Shown: positions 51,920 through 64,000 of the stretch, in pieces
How positions within the stretch are numbered: position 1 is the first letter of the stretch
Layout of the letters: every line of letters starts with the position of its first letter
From: Adineta vaga
Lineage: Eukaryota > Rotifera
NCBI GenBank assembly: GCA_021613535.1
Contig: CP075494.1
Span: 12,276,001 to 12,340,000 of the forward strand
Length of the DNA stretch: 64,000 nt
Direction of reading: 5' to 3'
Program-made: the position numbers and the translations under genes
The notes under the pieces: generated by a model
What the model saw: the letters and a program-made list of their open reading frames with translations, nothing else
Told to the model about the DNA's origin: nothing
The model's database searches: none

Positions 51920-53431
51920 TTATTTATTGTGAAGAGTTTTCTTCAAATATGCTTCAAATTCATCTGGCGTATCAGCATAGATCTATAATAGGAAATAATT
52001 TTTAAAAAAACTGGAAACATTAAAGAGAAAATAACACTTACATGATGTCCTGCTTTTTCTACGATATCAACAAAAACGTTTGAACGGTTTTCTTGAATCG
52101 ATAAAGATGCTTCTGCTGTTATCCATGATTGTTCACCGTGGAGAAAATGAATTGGAATACGTTGATCTAATAAATGAATTCGATTTATCATTGGTTCTAA
52201 AGAAAAAAAACAGAAAAAATTATAAAAAAATAAATAGAAAGATAAGAAATCAAACCTTTTGCCCAAGCGAAACAATCACTAATTACTCGAAATGCCTGTT
52301 CTCCAGTTGGTAATTGAGCATTACAATGATATAAATATATTAATACTCGATCATCATCAAATAATTTTTCAAATTTTGTTCGAAGATCTGCTCGAAAATA
52401 TTTGATTACTGGAACACCTAAATAAATTTACGACGAGATTTTTTTCTTCAATGATAAGTAACTATTTTAGTTACCTAATGGGCCAGCTGCTCGTAAACCA
52501 GTCAATGGTGAAAGTCTCATCATCACTGAGGAAAACGATCGTAACCAAACAGGTATACGTTGTAAACGTCCTGTTTGCCAAATATCGTCTGGACGTCGCG
52601 CAATACCCCATGGATCAATTAATACCAATTGTTTCACGTATTCGGGATAGGTTAAAGCGTATGAAGCAGATATAAAACCACCAAAACTATGTCCAAGTAG
52701 AATAAACTCTTTATTTAGTCCAATTTCTTTTCTCCAATCTTCAAGCATATCAATAAATTGTTTTTCGGCTTCTTTAGGATCGAGACTAAATATTAGTCGA
52801 CTGCTACGTCCAAAACCTGGCAAATCAATTGCATAAACAGGTCGTTCAGAACATAATTGATCGAGATTTAAACTCCATAAACCAACACCGCCACCAAAAC
52901 CATGTACAAGAACAATGGGAATATTATCCGAAGTTAAATTTGAAGAAACTGTCCAGATTCGATGAGTTTTACCAGATATAGGCACATAACAACCATCGAC
53001 TTTCGTTTTTAATATCGAAAGTAATTGTGTTTCAGCAAGTTCAAGTTGTTTAGGACCCGTTTTATTCCATGCTAACCGTCGCAATGAATCAAGTTTTGAA
53101 AAACGACTAGAATGAAATATTCATACTGAAAATGAATCGATGAAGAATTAATTTACCTTCGAAGTGCTACTCGACGTGTTCGTTTCAATGATTGTAAACA
53201 AAGGCTTGCTCTAAACGAAGAAGAAGACGAGAAAAAATTAGTGAAAATTGGCATTTTGTAAATTAAAACAAACCCTTGACTTGGAGTAACAGATTCTTCA
53301 CATCGTATTAATTTCTTCATTTCAGCATGATCGAAAACAACTAACGATATCATTTGGTCGATAGCATTTGACGGAGACGTTAACTGCTGACGAGTACTTT
53401 TGTGAGTTTTGAAACAATTATAAGTCGACAT
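51920..53431 (-). CDS. ABHD4: ABHD4/ABHD5-type alpha/beta hydrolase
   Basis: An alpha/beta hydrolase of the ABHD4/5 group (ABHD4 is a lysophospholipase acting on N-acyl phosphatidylethanolamines; ABHD5/CGI-58 is the coactivator of the lipase ATGL). Six exons: 53431-53274, 53210-53157, 53106-52475, 52417-52256, 52196-52042, 51982-51920; 407 aa. Visible: the oxyanion-hole motif VLVHGFGGGVGLWSLN, DLPGFGRSSR, the nucleophile elbow LLGHSFGGF with Ser present, LVLIDPWGIARRPDD, and YLYHCNAQLPTGEQAF. The catalytic His is in VEKAGHH. Ser in the elbow means an active enzyme, favouring ABHD4 over vertebrate ABHD5 (which has Asn there). The first about 80 residues are unusual, longer and basic (SLKRTRRVALRSRF). 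An ATGL-like lipase lies at the right end of this window. Confidence 0.92.
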
Positions 53432-54145
53432 AGTCTTTCTTTTTGATCTAAAATATGAATCAAAATAATATTTTCATTTTCCTCCCAAGTTACAATGGAT
53501 ATTCGAGATCGAATCTATTGATTATTTAATAATTACTTTCAAAGATATTTTTTCAAGATGAAAATATCGTATTTAAACGCTCGATGTCTATTATACTTAC
53601 ATATGAATCAGTCTGAATGGATAGACAAAACTTTCTCTCTATCTTATAGAAAAATTCGATGAAACTACAAGTAATTTATTTACCATCCTTATAGTTATCA
53701 AATATGTATTTATTTGATAACTATAAATAATATCATTATTGACGATAATAGAGTACTTTCTTTCGAACGTCATTATCACATGTGTATGGTATATAACTGT
53801 GTAGCTTCCCTTTTTTTCTGCACACTTCAATATAATACATTGATGTACGTAGGTGTACCATGCATAACTAATATTTGATGTAATCGATCGATGTACTAAT
53901 TTGCCTTTCCTGTGCTAATGGTTAATGATTTCAAAATAAGTCAAGTTTATTCACGTATAGACATATTCAAATATGCGTTACTTCGTCATTGAGATCAATG
54001 AAGCGAAGTAATGAAAATTTTGTTAAATTTTTCGATTGGTTGAATTGTACAATATCTGACAAGCAATAGAAATGAATAATATTACTAATGACATTTATTT
54101 CTCACTCACTATCGATCTAAACTTTTTTTAAAAGAAGAAGATATC
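53432..54145. other. Divergent intergenic region
   Basis: Shared 5' flank of the ABHD gene (-) and the F-box gene (+). It contains the perfect hairpin described separately. No gene. Confidence 0.6.
53689..53726. repeat. Perfect 16-bp hairpin with 6-nt loop
   Basis: ttatagttatcaaata at 53689-53704 is followed, after tgtatt, by its exact inverse complement at 53711-53726. It lies between two divergent genes, about 260 nt upstream of the ABHD start and 420 nt upstream of the F-box start. Confidence 0.85.
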
Positions 54146-55273
54146 ATGTCTAAGTCAAGTTTTGATACATTACCGATTGAAATTCTTCATCAGATTTGTA
54201 ATTATCTTGATTGTGAAACAATTTTCTTTTCACTACGTTCTGTTTGTAAACGATTTTATTCTGTTGCAAATTCTTATCATGATTATAATTTCAATTTTGA
54301 ATCGATATCAAAAGAAAATTTTCATCTTCTCTGTCAAATGATTCCATTTCAACAGGTTGTATCATTAACATTATCAAATAAAGATCAAACGCATGGTCAA
54401 ATATCTTTATTTCTTTCATTATTCAATCTCAATCAATTTACTCGACTTCGATCATTGAAACTTCTTCATATTGCACCTGATCATTTGAATGTTCTTCTAA
54501 CTCTAATTAGTCAAGTACCATTAACATCACTTTCAATCCATTGTCAAATATTTACTTTACAATTAAATACAGCATTGAATCTTCTCTCAGCAACTATCGA
54601 ACAATCTTTTCTCGAAAAACTTGATTTACACATGTTTCGTACTGATGTACCTCAATTTCAATGGCCCAAGAATTCTGCTCTAAAACATCTTCGAATCAGA
54701 CACAGTTTGACACTTGAACAATTCTATTTCATTCTCGAATGTTCTCCTTACTTAGAAGATGTTATTTTAAAAGATTTTAATGTTACTGAAACATCGTTTC
54801 ATTACTCAAAAACATTTCTACAATTAAAATCATTAATATGTACCGATGGTTATAATCAAATGAATAAACTCGATGAATGTCTTTCCTGGACTCCATCATT
54901 GGTTCATTTAAAATTAGTGGGTCATGGAAGTTTATTTAATTCAGTATTCGATGGTTATCGATGGGAACAATTAATTACAACTAAACTTCCGTTATTGAAT
55001 AAATTCGAAGTCTTCCTTTGGGTTTTAACTGATGTTCATTACGATACAAATAATATCGAGGAAATTGTGTCTTCATTTCGAACACAGTTTTGGTTAGAAA
55101 ACATACATTGTTCTTTGATATGTGATTATATTACTTATTTACATAAACTTATTCTTTATTCAATACCGATATGTTATTCATATTTTCAATATTATTCCAC
55201 CAAAAGTAAAGTTTCGGTAACAAATTTTATGAAGACGGATGATAATGCAACTGAAATGGATCATGTAAAATAA
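54146..55273 (+). CDS. F-box protein of a bdelloid-type family, 3' part decayed
   Basis: F-box proteins are substrate receptors of SCF ubiquitin ligases. The frame encodes 375 aa, intronless. An F-box fills residues about 7-48 (FDTLPIEILHQICNYLD, then LRSVCKRFYSVANSYHDYNF), followed by leucine-rich irregular repeats (RLRSLKLLHIAPDHLNVLL, SLSIHCQIF, LEKLDLHMF, LKHLRIRHSLTLEQFYFILE). The frame ends in DHVK-stop, but related sequence continues: in the +2-shifted frame, from about 55284, one reads VNNLRFRNVSELFISYDRE, then a TGA where the family, as I recall it, has Trp. I therefore think a frameshift and later stops have cut off about a third of the protein. Whether the short form still works is unknown. 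Confidence 0.75.
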   Translation: MSKSSFDTLPIEILHQICNYLDCETIFFSLRSVCKRFYSVANSYHDYNFNFESISKENFHLLCQMIPFQQVVSLTLSNKDQTHGQISLFLSLFNLNQFTRLRSLKLLHIAPDHLNVLLTLISQVPLTSLSIHCQIFTLQLNTALNLLSATIEQSFLEKLDLHMFRTDVPQFQWPKNSALKHLRIRHSLTLEQFYFILECSPYLEDVILKDFNVTETSFHYSKTFLQLKSLICTDGYNQMNKLDECLSWTPSLVHLKLVGHGSLFNSVFDGYRWEQLITTKLPLLNKFEVFLWVLTDVHYDTNNIEEIVSSFRTQFWLENIHCSLICDYITYLHKLILYSIPICYSYFQYYSTKSKVSVTNFMKTDDNATEMDHVK

Positions 55274-55975
55274 CTTTTTGTAGATTTAAGTCAACTTATA
55301 GATGATGAAAAAGGAATCGAAAATGTTAATAATTTACGATTTCGTAATGTGAGTGAATTATTTATTAGTTATGATAGAGAATGACCAAACGATTCATTAA
55401 GATTTTGTTTCAATAACAATTAATCTTTTACATCTAGTCAAACTTGTTTTAATTGTCGATTTTTCTGCTGAATTTATGCCGAATACTGTTCATAGTACCA
55501 AAAGCCTACTTAACCAAACTGTTATCATGTTCACACTCTTTCTTTAACAGATTATATTGGAATCCAGATGATTGTACAACAAAGATAGAATCGATATATT
55601 CGACTATGCTCGCTCATTATTATCTACGTAATTCAAATACATTTCATCAATATGGAAATATCAACATGCTTTGTATGTTCGGCTTAAATAAAATATTTTT
55701 GAATTTTATAAATAAATCCAGAAGATGAGATATTGTGTTGTCATACTTAGTTAAAATTTACTTTCAGTAAAAACGTTTGATGGTGTCACTAGTTAACAAG
55801 CAAAGAATGTACTCGTTTTCTCATTGGATTTTTCTCCTCCTATGTTTTAAAGTATCGATGAAATTTTAATCTTTCTTTTCACTATTATTCATAATTTTCA
55901 AATACTTCTTTTTACATTCTACAAACAATTGTTTATATTCTTTTCGTGAATATTCAATTATTTTTCTAGATAGAC
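55274..55975 (+). pseudogene. Decayed 3' part of the F-box gene, then intergenic
   Basis: From about 55284 to 55380 a different frame carries the apparent continuation of the F-box protein (DLSQLIDDEKGIENVNN and onward) up to a TGA; beyond that, similarity fades over the next 150-200 nt. From about 55600 to 55960 I see only AT-rich sequence ending in the acceptor-like site before GTPBP10. Confidence 0.5.
55960..55969 (+). promoter_or_regulatory. Candidate trans-splice acceptor before GTPBP10
   Basis: atttttctag ends 6 nt before the ATG at 55976. No plausible cis donor and short 5' exon is obvious nearby. Same form as before CLPP and PSMC1. Confidence 0.45.
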
Positions 55976-57141
55976 ATGTTCTTTACACGTTGTTTATATA
56001 AAATAGCTGAAAACGAGCTTGGTCGTCATTTAAATTTACCGTTTATTGATAAACTTCGTATTTATGTTCGTGGTGGTCGTGGTGGAAATGGTCTGAAGAA
56101 ATACGGTGGTATTGGTGGACAAGGTGGAAATGTTCTAATACAAGGTAAACGTCATATGACATTGAAAAATGTCTATGAAAAGAATTTGTTAAAACGTTAT
56201 ATTGCACCTGATGGTGAAAACAGTCATAAAACATGTTTGAATGCTAAAGCAGGTGAAAATTTAACAATTCATGTACCACTCGGTATACAAATTTTACGGG
56301 ATAATGGAGAATTAATTGATGAAATTAACGATATTGATGATGAATGTATTGTGGCACATGGTGGTGCTGGTGGAAGTTATAAGACGTTCTTTGAAGGTGT
56401 ACCTGGTGAAGCGACAATAGTCAATTTAGATCTAAAATTATTAGCTGATGTCGGGTAAATTAATTAGAGAAGATCGATAAATTTTCTTAAATAATTTATT
56501 TTTTTTATTGTAGTTTTGTTGGCTATCCAAATGCTGGTAAATCGACTCTTCTCTCTATGCTTTCTCGTACACGACCAGCAATATCACCTGTTCCATTTAC
56601 TACTCTTCATCCACAAATAGGCACTGTTGTGTTCGATGATGGTCGTTCATTTACTATTGCTGATCTGCCCGGTCTAATTGAAGGATCACATATTAAAATG
56701 GGACTTGGTTCTCGTTTTCTGAAACATACACTTCGCTCGAAAATTCTTCTCTTTGTTATTGATATCAATGGCTTTCAATTAGAACTTCGTTCACCATTAC
56801 GTTCAGCATTTGATTCGATTGTTTTCTTAACTAAAGAACTTGAATTATATGAACCATCTCTCCTTCATAAACCTGCCATACTTGCGATAAATAAAATCGA
56901 TCAATTAGAAGATCAAACCAAATTAAAGGAATTCTATCATTCATTAGATAATTATCAAGAAATTTTGAAGAATGAATATGAAGAAAAATGGTGTCCGAAA
57001 CAATTCTTTCGTTTTGAACATATTGTTGAAATAGCTGGTAAACATGGTACCAATTGTGATCATTTATGCTCTATTCTAAGACATTCACTTGATGAACAAT
57101 CTGATCGAGAAAGAAGAACTAGTAAATTTTCATCATTCTAG
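55976..57141 (+). CDS. GTPBP10: GTPBP10, Obg-family GTPase
   Basis: An Obg-type GTPase for late assembly of the large mitochondrial ribosomal subunit. Two exons, 55976-56454 and 56514-57141, with a 59-nt intron; 368 aa (human 387). The Gly-rich Obg domain is plain (VRGGRGGNGLKKYGGIGGQG, then GGNVLIQG; later GGAGGSYKTFFEGVPGEA). The P-loop GYPNAGKST lies at 163-171, just after the intron; switch II is ADLPGLIEGSHIKMGLG; G4 is NKID. MTG2/GTPBP5 is the alternative Obg paralogue; the AHGGAGGSYKT form and short length favour GTPBP10. It heads a dense plus-strand set; the PCID2 ATG is only 19 nt after its stop. Confidence 0.92.
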
Positions 57142-57160
57142 ATAAAAAAAAAGAAAACGA

Positions 57161-58579
57161 ATGTCGGATGATTTTATCTATTGTCGAAATCAAAATGATT
57201 TTGTCGATTCAATTCTTGATGCAGTCGAACAACATGACGGTCTTTTACTTGATGAATTATTAAATGTATCACGTATGTATAAAATCGATGACTTAGATTA
57301 TGATGATACGAATGAACCTAATCTTGATCAACAATTAAACAATGATCTAGAACTTCTTTGGAAACTATTAAGTCGATATCATTGGTTTGTTTGTCGATAT
57401 TTATATCTCAATGATATTGATCGTGCATTTCGACATCAATCAAAGAAATTCTCTTGTCTAATGGGAATATTGAATTATTATTCAAATCGATCAACAGATG
57501 ATGATCATAATAATGATCCAATTCATTCGACAACAAATGATGATGATCCATCATGGTTATTACCAGTTTTTAATCGTCATGCACATGAATTACGTCTTCT
57601 TGCTTTACTTGGCAATGACGAAGGAAATAATGATGATAATGATACTTTCGAAACTTCAAATTCAACAAGTACAATTCAAACATGTAATACACAATTATTA
57701 CAAGCAAATAATGTTTTACAAAGATTTCCATCAACAATTAAATTAAAAAAAGTCGGTATTTTTATTATTGTTAATCAAATGTTAAAAACGTATTATGCTT
57801 TACATAAATTTAATCTATGTACTTATTTCATTTCCAAAGGTAAAGATCAATTTAATTTGAAATTCTATTCTTATTCTTGTATTTCAGCTGAACGTCCATT
57901 GAAACAATACATGCAAGAAGAAAATACTCAACAAATACATCGATATTCATCTTATGTTCTTAGTTATCGTTATTTTCTTGGTAAACATCTTATTCTTAAA
58001 CATGATTATAGTTCAGCAATTGCTCATTTTGATTACGTTTTCACAAATTGTCTCAATTCAAATAGAAGTGGAAGTATTAAAAATAAACAACAATCATTAT
58101 TATATTTAGTTGCATTAAAAATGCTTCATGGTTCAACACCAAATATGGATATTTTAGAAAAATATGAATTAAATGAATTAATTGATTTGATTAAACCAAT
58201 TCGTGCTGGTTCATTGAGATTATTTCGTGAAAAACTTCATGAATATGAACAATTTCTATTTGATACTGGTCTATTTTTTTTAATTGAAAATTTCAAATTA
58301 TTAGCAATAAGAAATTTATTTCATACATATGTTTATCATATTGATCATCAACAAACAAACAAAATTCCATTTGAACCTACATTATTAAGTTTATTAAATT
58401 TTGATCTTGATCAAGAAAATTACTTTACAGTTAATGAACTTATTGACATATTAAATAGTATGATAGAAAAAGGCATGATTAAAGGTTATATTTCATATAC
58501 AGTTCGAACATTAGTTGTTAGTAAAAAAGATCCATTTCCAAGACAATTTCATTTTTCGTCTTTACTAAATTCATCGTAA
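57161..58579 (+). CDS. PCID2: PCID2, TREX-2/PCI-domain protein
   Basis: PCID2 (yeast Thp1) is a PCI-domain subunit of TREX-2, which couples transcription to mRNA export at nuclear pores. Two exons, 57161-57839 and 57888-58579; 456 aa. The 48-nt intron (gtaaagatc...tgtatttcag) is a multiple of three and lacks stops, so an unspliced reading is also open and would add 16 residues. I excluded it because the spliced FNLCTYFISKAERPLKQYM aligns with human FKLYFKINKLHLCKPLIRA. The C-terminal winged helix is diagnostic: LKMLHGSTPNMDILEKY, then FLIENFKLLAIRNLF and the near-invariant end MIKGYISYTVRTLVVSKKDP (human [20 protein letters not shown]). An Asp/Asn-rich insert fills residues about 110-175. Its ATG is 19 nt after the GTPBP10 stop. 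Confidence 0.93.
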   Translation: MSDDFIYCRNQNDFVDSILDAVEQHDGLLLDELLNVSRMYKIDDLDYDDTNEPNLDQQLNNDLELLWKLLSRYHWFVCRYLYLNDIDRAFRHQSKKFSCLMGILNYYSNRSTDDDHNNDPIHSTTNDDDPSWLLPVFNRHAHELRLLALLGNDEGNNDDNDTFETSNSTSTIQTCNTQLLQANNVLQRFPSTIKLKKVGIFIIVNQMLKTYYALHKFNLCTYFISKGKDQFNLKFYSYSCISAERPLKQYMQEENTQQIHRYSSYVLSYRYFLGKHLILKHDYSSAIAHFDYVFTNCLNSNRSGSIKNKQQSLLYLVALKMLHGSTPNMDILEKYELNELIDLIKPIRAGSLRLFREKLHEYEQFLFDTGLFFLIENFKLLAIRNLFHTYVYHIDHQQTNKIPFEPTLLSLLNFDLDQENYFTVNELIDILNSMIEKGMIKGYISYTVRTLVVSKKDPFPRQFHFSSLLNSS

Positions 58580-58603
58580 ATCGTTAGATTCATGTATAGA
58601 AAA

Positions 58604-58613
58604 TGTATTCTAG
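58604..58613 (+). promoter_or_regulatory. Candidate trans-splice acceptor before CARHSP1-like gene
   Basis: The 45-nt gap after the PCID2 stop contains tgtattctag ending 11 nt before the ATG at 58625. There is no room for an ordinary promoter between the two genes. Confidence 0.5.
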
Positions 58614-58624
58614 ATTATTGAATC

Positions 58625-59189
58625 ATGTTTCATCCAAATTCACCTGGATCTGCATCACATTCCGATGGAGATCATATGATGCCTTCAAATTTCTTTCCAA
58701 GACGTGAAAGAACACTTTCACAGTAAAATTTTTCGATCTATTCTTGACAGATTCATTTTATTTTATCGTAATTTAGATGCGAACGTGTATTACAAAGCCC
58801 ATCTTATGAAGGTAAAATACATGAATTTTGCCGAGAAAAAGGCTATGGTCACATTCAACCAAAAGACAATCCAAGTGAACTTATTTTCGTTCACGTTTCG
58901 GAGTAAATATTCCTTTCTTTCTCTTTCTCGACATATCTTTCTTCATTTCTCTAGTATCGAAGATGATTATGTTCCAAAGAAAGGTGATATTGTGACATTT
59001 AAAAAGATGTTAATGCCGCCTAAGAATGAAAAATCGATGGCAGTACATATAAAACTTCTTCATTTAGCTGAAGGTGTTAAACATGAATCATGGGAAGAAG
59101 CAGTTGAACATGATATGGAAAATCGACGGCCATCACGATCGAATGAAACAATGGAAAATCATCAAAATGTTGTTTCTCATGCTGATTAG
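58625..59189 (+). CDS. CARHSP1: CARHSP1/CSDC2-like cold-shock-domain RNA-binding protein
   Basis: CARHSP1 is a cytoplasmic cold-shock-domain protein that binds mRNA 3' ends (e.g. stabilises TNF mRNA in mammals). Three exons: 58625-58722, 58777-58902, 58955-59189; 152 aa (human 147). The N-terminus is Ser/Pro-rich with RRERTLSQ, corresponding to the phosphorylated RRTRTFS region. The cold-shock domain runs from about residue 45 to 105: CREKGYGHIQPKDNP (RNP1 equivalent, human CRSKGHGFITPADGG), ELIFVHVSDIEDDYVPKKGD (RNP2 equivalent), then MLMPPKNEKSMAVHIKLLHL with the family's PPKNEK. The C-terminal tail is longer and acidic/Asn-rich. Third gene in the dense plus-strand set. Confidence 0.92.
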
Positions 59190-59379
59190 TTTGATTCTAA
59201 ATGGCTTTTCAAAAAACAAACTCCAGTGATATTACCTTCTCTTTTTCTTTTTTTCTTATCGTCATAACAAACTAAATGTTGAATTTTTTTTTATTAAAAA
59301 AAAAGAGAAAAATCTGATACAGACATACTTTATTTTTCACTGTGATGTATTTTGTCCTTCTTTTCTTCTAGATCTTACG
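59190..59379 (+). promoter_or_regulatory. 190-nt gap with candidate trans-splice acceptor before PSMC1
   Basis: A pyrimidine-rich tract ttgtccttcttttcttctag (59352-59371) ends 8 nt before the PSMC1 ATG. An AT-rich 3' untranslated region of the preceding gene fills the rest of this gap. Confidence 0.5.
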
Positions 59380-61289
<1,910 letters not shown>

Positions 61290-62697
61290 ATGAACAACAT
61301 CTATCAATAGGAAAGTGACTTTTAAAGATTTTCTTTTTGTTTGCATATGTTGATCTTTAATCACGAAGTGAAAAAAAAATAAAGTTCTTAGCAAAAAAAA
61401 CAGAAATTCAATATCTTCTTGATCATAAAAATGATTTCATGATGATGAGAAAACATGCAGATGTTCTTTCGTTTCTCTAATATGATTAAATCGAAATTTA
61501 ATGTGAGTTCAAAAAGGAAATGGATGCCATTAGTCAAATCTCTTTTATGTCTTGTTCATTTCTCAAAACAACAATAAAACATATGTGTGAAAATATTTTC
61601 TGTCACGAAAAAGTGACATTTTTCTCACCGATCAACAAAACAAAACAAAGAAAATCACTTGACCCAGTCGCATTGTCGAATAACATACTTCAAAAATGAA
61701 TTCATTCATATTAAAATGTAATGAAAAAGCAAAAAAAAAACCATTACTTCATCAAACTTTCATTAAAAACAAATCACCATGACTTCTATTTAACACCTGC
61801 ATGGATGATTATATGTATATAGTGCAACTGTTCATTAATCACAGCATGAATTTCGTTTCACCTTGTAAACAATTGAATTGGAAAGAGAAAATGTTTTTGT
61901 TCATAATGAAAATTTATCGAATATTCAAGATTACATCATACACATTTCGTTTCTCTTCAACATTACATATCTCACCTCTCCTCTTACGATAAATTGCTTG
62001 CTCTCGAGAAGCTATTTCAATAGAATAAATATGATAAAAGACTTTTGCGACGTTATTGCATGTATAAGAGGATACTTGATATATTAGAAATGCAAAAGCT
62101 CATGCTGTTCACTATACAAAACAGAAGGATTAGTTAGAATAGAATGACATCTCTTGAAGAAGAGGTTGATTCTCATCATCTTATTGGTCATTTCGTATGT
62201 ATTTTTTTCTATTTCCACATCGCATTCGCACTCGCTCGCTCGCTCTCGCTCGAGGCAAATATAAACGTACATAGTCCAGTCCGTCCCTCGAGAGGTGTGG
62301 CACATGATTTATAAGGGAAAAAGAGAGAAAGAAAGAAAAAGGGAGAGGGAAATTGAAAAATTTATATACCTCTCATGTTCGTTGGCCTTGCTTTATTCAA
62401 GGACATATATATTGTACTTGTCAGAGTTTAATACAGGTCAAAACACTGATTTCTCTTGTATATTTTTATGTCACATGCTTTTATCTATTTGAAAGCATGC
62501 CTCGAAAAAGACATGTCTACGTATACATAGATATATCGCACATTTTACGGGCAGATGATATACTTCGAAGTAGTAATTTTTTTAAAGATAACACCTGCAC
62601 TTTACGTTCACTTGAAATGAAACTTTTTTTTTTGTTTTATTCTAGATTTATTTTAATAGAAAAAAAAGAAACGAAAGAATTTTACTTTAATTTATGA
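61290..62697. other. Intergenic with low-complexity tracts
   Basis: 3' flank of PSMC1 (an aataaag at about 61378) and 5' flank of the lipase. A CTCG-rich stretch (gctcgctcgctctcgctcg) at about 62234-62252 and GA-rich sequence at 62320-62350 stand out. Frames here are unsupported. Confidence 0.6.
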
Positions 62698-64000
62698 ATG
62701 ATTCATAAATCTAATTCATCTTCGATTAATTTATCATTATCTGGATGTGGATTTTTAGGTGTTTATCATATCGGTGTTATATGTGCGTTTAAAGAACATG
62801 CTCCTAAAGTTCTTGAGAATAAAATGGCTGGATGTTCAGCCGGTTCGCTTGTTGCAGCATGTGCAATGAGTGGTTGTTGTCTTGGACAGATGTGTAGTGA
62901 TGCTTTAGAAATAGCTATACGAGCACGAAGTCGTGCATTAGGACCTCTTCATCCAACGTTTAGTATTGTTGATATAATACGAAATGGTTTACGACGAATT
63001 CTACCACCGAATGCACATGAAATCTGTTCAGGACGTTTATTTATTTCATTAACACGTTGGAAAGATAATAAAAATGTTGTTATTAGTCAATTTCATAATC
63101 GTGAAGAACTTATTCAAGTACTTATTTGTTCAAGTTTTGTACCTTATTGGTCAGGTATAATTCCACATAAATTTCGTGGAGAAGTAAAAGAAAAAGAAAT
63201 CTTATGAATATGGTTTTGTAAATTCTTCTTTGTTTTTTAGTATTATTGGGATGGTGGCTTAACGAATAATAATCCGATTATTGATGAAGGTACAATTTTA
63301 GTTTCACCATTCGCTGGTGAAAGTGATATTTGTCCACGAGATGAATCAGGTTCATTCTATAGTGTTGATTTTCGAGGTAAAATTCAATTGGTGTTTTTGT
63401 TTTCTTCATATTATTCAAGTTTGTTTGATTCAGGAACGGATATTTCATGTACACAAGAGAATTTATATCGTATGACTCGTGCTCTATTTCCACCGAATTT
63501 ATCTGTATTAAAACAAATTTGTTGGCGTGGTTATATCGATGGTTTAAAATTTCTTCAAACAAGAAGTAAGACGGAGAGGAAAAACTGAACTTTCGATATA
63601 AATCTACTTTCTTTCAGATATGATTGAATCATCACATTTGAGTACAAAAGCAACGATCTCATCTGTACTCGGAAGTGATTATACAGAACCGGCGAATGAT
63701 GAAGAAAAACAATTATGTAATGGTGGAATTGTACAAGATGTTGATATGATGTATGAAAAATTAGATGACGATGATGAAGGCGATTCAATTGGATATGATT
63801 CTCCATCAGAGGATGAATCAGAAAAAGATAATAGTCAAGTGACATTTAGTCCATTTTGTGAAAAAGTGACAAGAAAAAAAGAATTACCGACTCCACTTTT
63901 TGCTGGTAGAAATCTTCGTTTGCTCTCTGTCTCCCATTAGAATCAAACACAACTTCTCATATATGTTTTAGTATTTGCCGATGCTCGACAAAAAGTTGAA
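62698..64000 (+). CDS. PNPLA2: PNPLA2/ATGL-like patatin lipase, 3' end outside window
   Basis: Adipose triglyceride lipase and its relatives hydrolyse the first ester of stored triacylglycerol on lipid droplets, using a Ser-Asp dyad. Five exons so far: 62698-63183, 63241-63376, 63434-63565, 63618-63905, 63972 onward to the window edge; about 357 codons. The Gly-rich oxyanion loop is SLSGCGFLGVYHIGV (residues 14-28); the nucleophile motif GCSAG has Ser47; the dyad Asp166 is in YYWDGGLTNNNP, right after the first intron. LGPLHPTFSIVDIIRNGLRR and TILVSPFAGESDICP are nearly as in vertebrate ATGL, and LYRMTRALFPPNLSVLKQI continues the domain. Exon 4 is an acidic low-complexity region. PNPLA3/1 are alternatives in vertebrates only. 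An ABHD4/5 gene, the partner family of ATGL, lies at 51920-53431. Confidence 0.93.

Noticed and set aside
62084-62697. Several short frames on both strands before the lipase
   Set aside because: Low-complexity GA/CTCG sequence; no conserved features.

Overview
This is animal nuclear DNA: AT-rich, with many short GT-AG introns (often 48-60 nt), and most genes recognisable as metazoan orthologues. The F-box/LRR-type protein at 54146 resembles a family I know as heavily expanded in bdelloid rotifers. Together with the very compact introns and repeated splice acceptors placed just upstream of start codons (as expected for spliced-leader trans-splicing), this makes a bdelloid rotifer the most likely source. 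That is inference, not proof. No rRNA, tRNA, CRISPR or intact transposon was seen. All exon maps below were made by eye; most boundaries keep frame exactly, but single positions may be off by 1-2 nt.

Layout. 1-3197 (-): 5' two thirds of an ODF2/cenexin-like centriole protein, running off the left edge. 6426-8905 (+): rhodopsin-type neuropeptide-like GPCR. 9184-9441 (+): small unknown protein. 13395-9899 (-): a tight same-strand set EME1 > PHOSPHO-type phosphatase > mitochondrial CLPP, with 170 and 41 nt gaps. 14021-15031 (+): intronless acidic, possibly propeller-like protein. 15032-20341: mostly gene-poor, with one small three-exon gene (-) and two inverted repeats. 20342-25023 (+): RAD54L2/ARIP4 SNF2 ATPase, 16 exons. 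25548-28168 (+): HPS4 (BLOC-3), 12 exons. 31660-28384 (-): alpha-type nicotinic receptor subunit, 13 exons. 36925-33722 (-): SEC23 COPII subunit, 16 exons. 49526-37534 (-): three tandem adhesion-GPCR paralogues plus a relic fragment. 51037-50657 (-): small secreted peptide precursor ending in Gly. 53431-51920 (-): ABHD4/5-type hydrolase. 54146-55273 (+): F-box protein whose 3' part has decayed. 55976-61289 (+): dense set GTPBP10 > PCID2 > CARHSP1-like > PSMC1 with gaps of 19, 45 and 190 nt. 62698-64000 (+): 5' part of a PNPLA2/ATGL-type lipase, running off the right edge.

The two most interesting structures are (1) the adhesion-GPCR array. Its members differ at the GPS autoproteolysis site (HLT, HNT, NSS) and share a roughly 295-bp, nearly identical exon-intron block, while their 7TM exons are strongly diverged. 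(2) The two dense co-directional gene sets, in which acceptor-like sequences (pyrimidine tract + TAG) sit 6-11 nt before internal ATGs. This fits operon-like transcription resolved by trans-splicing, including an apparent 11-nt exon holding only the PSMC1 start codon.
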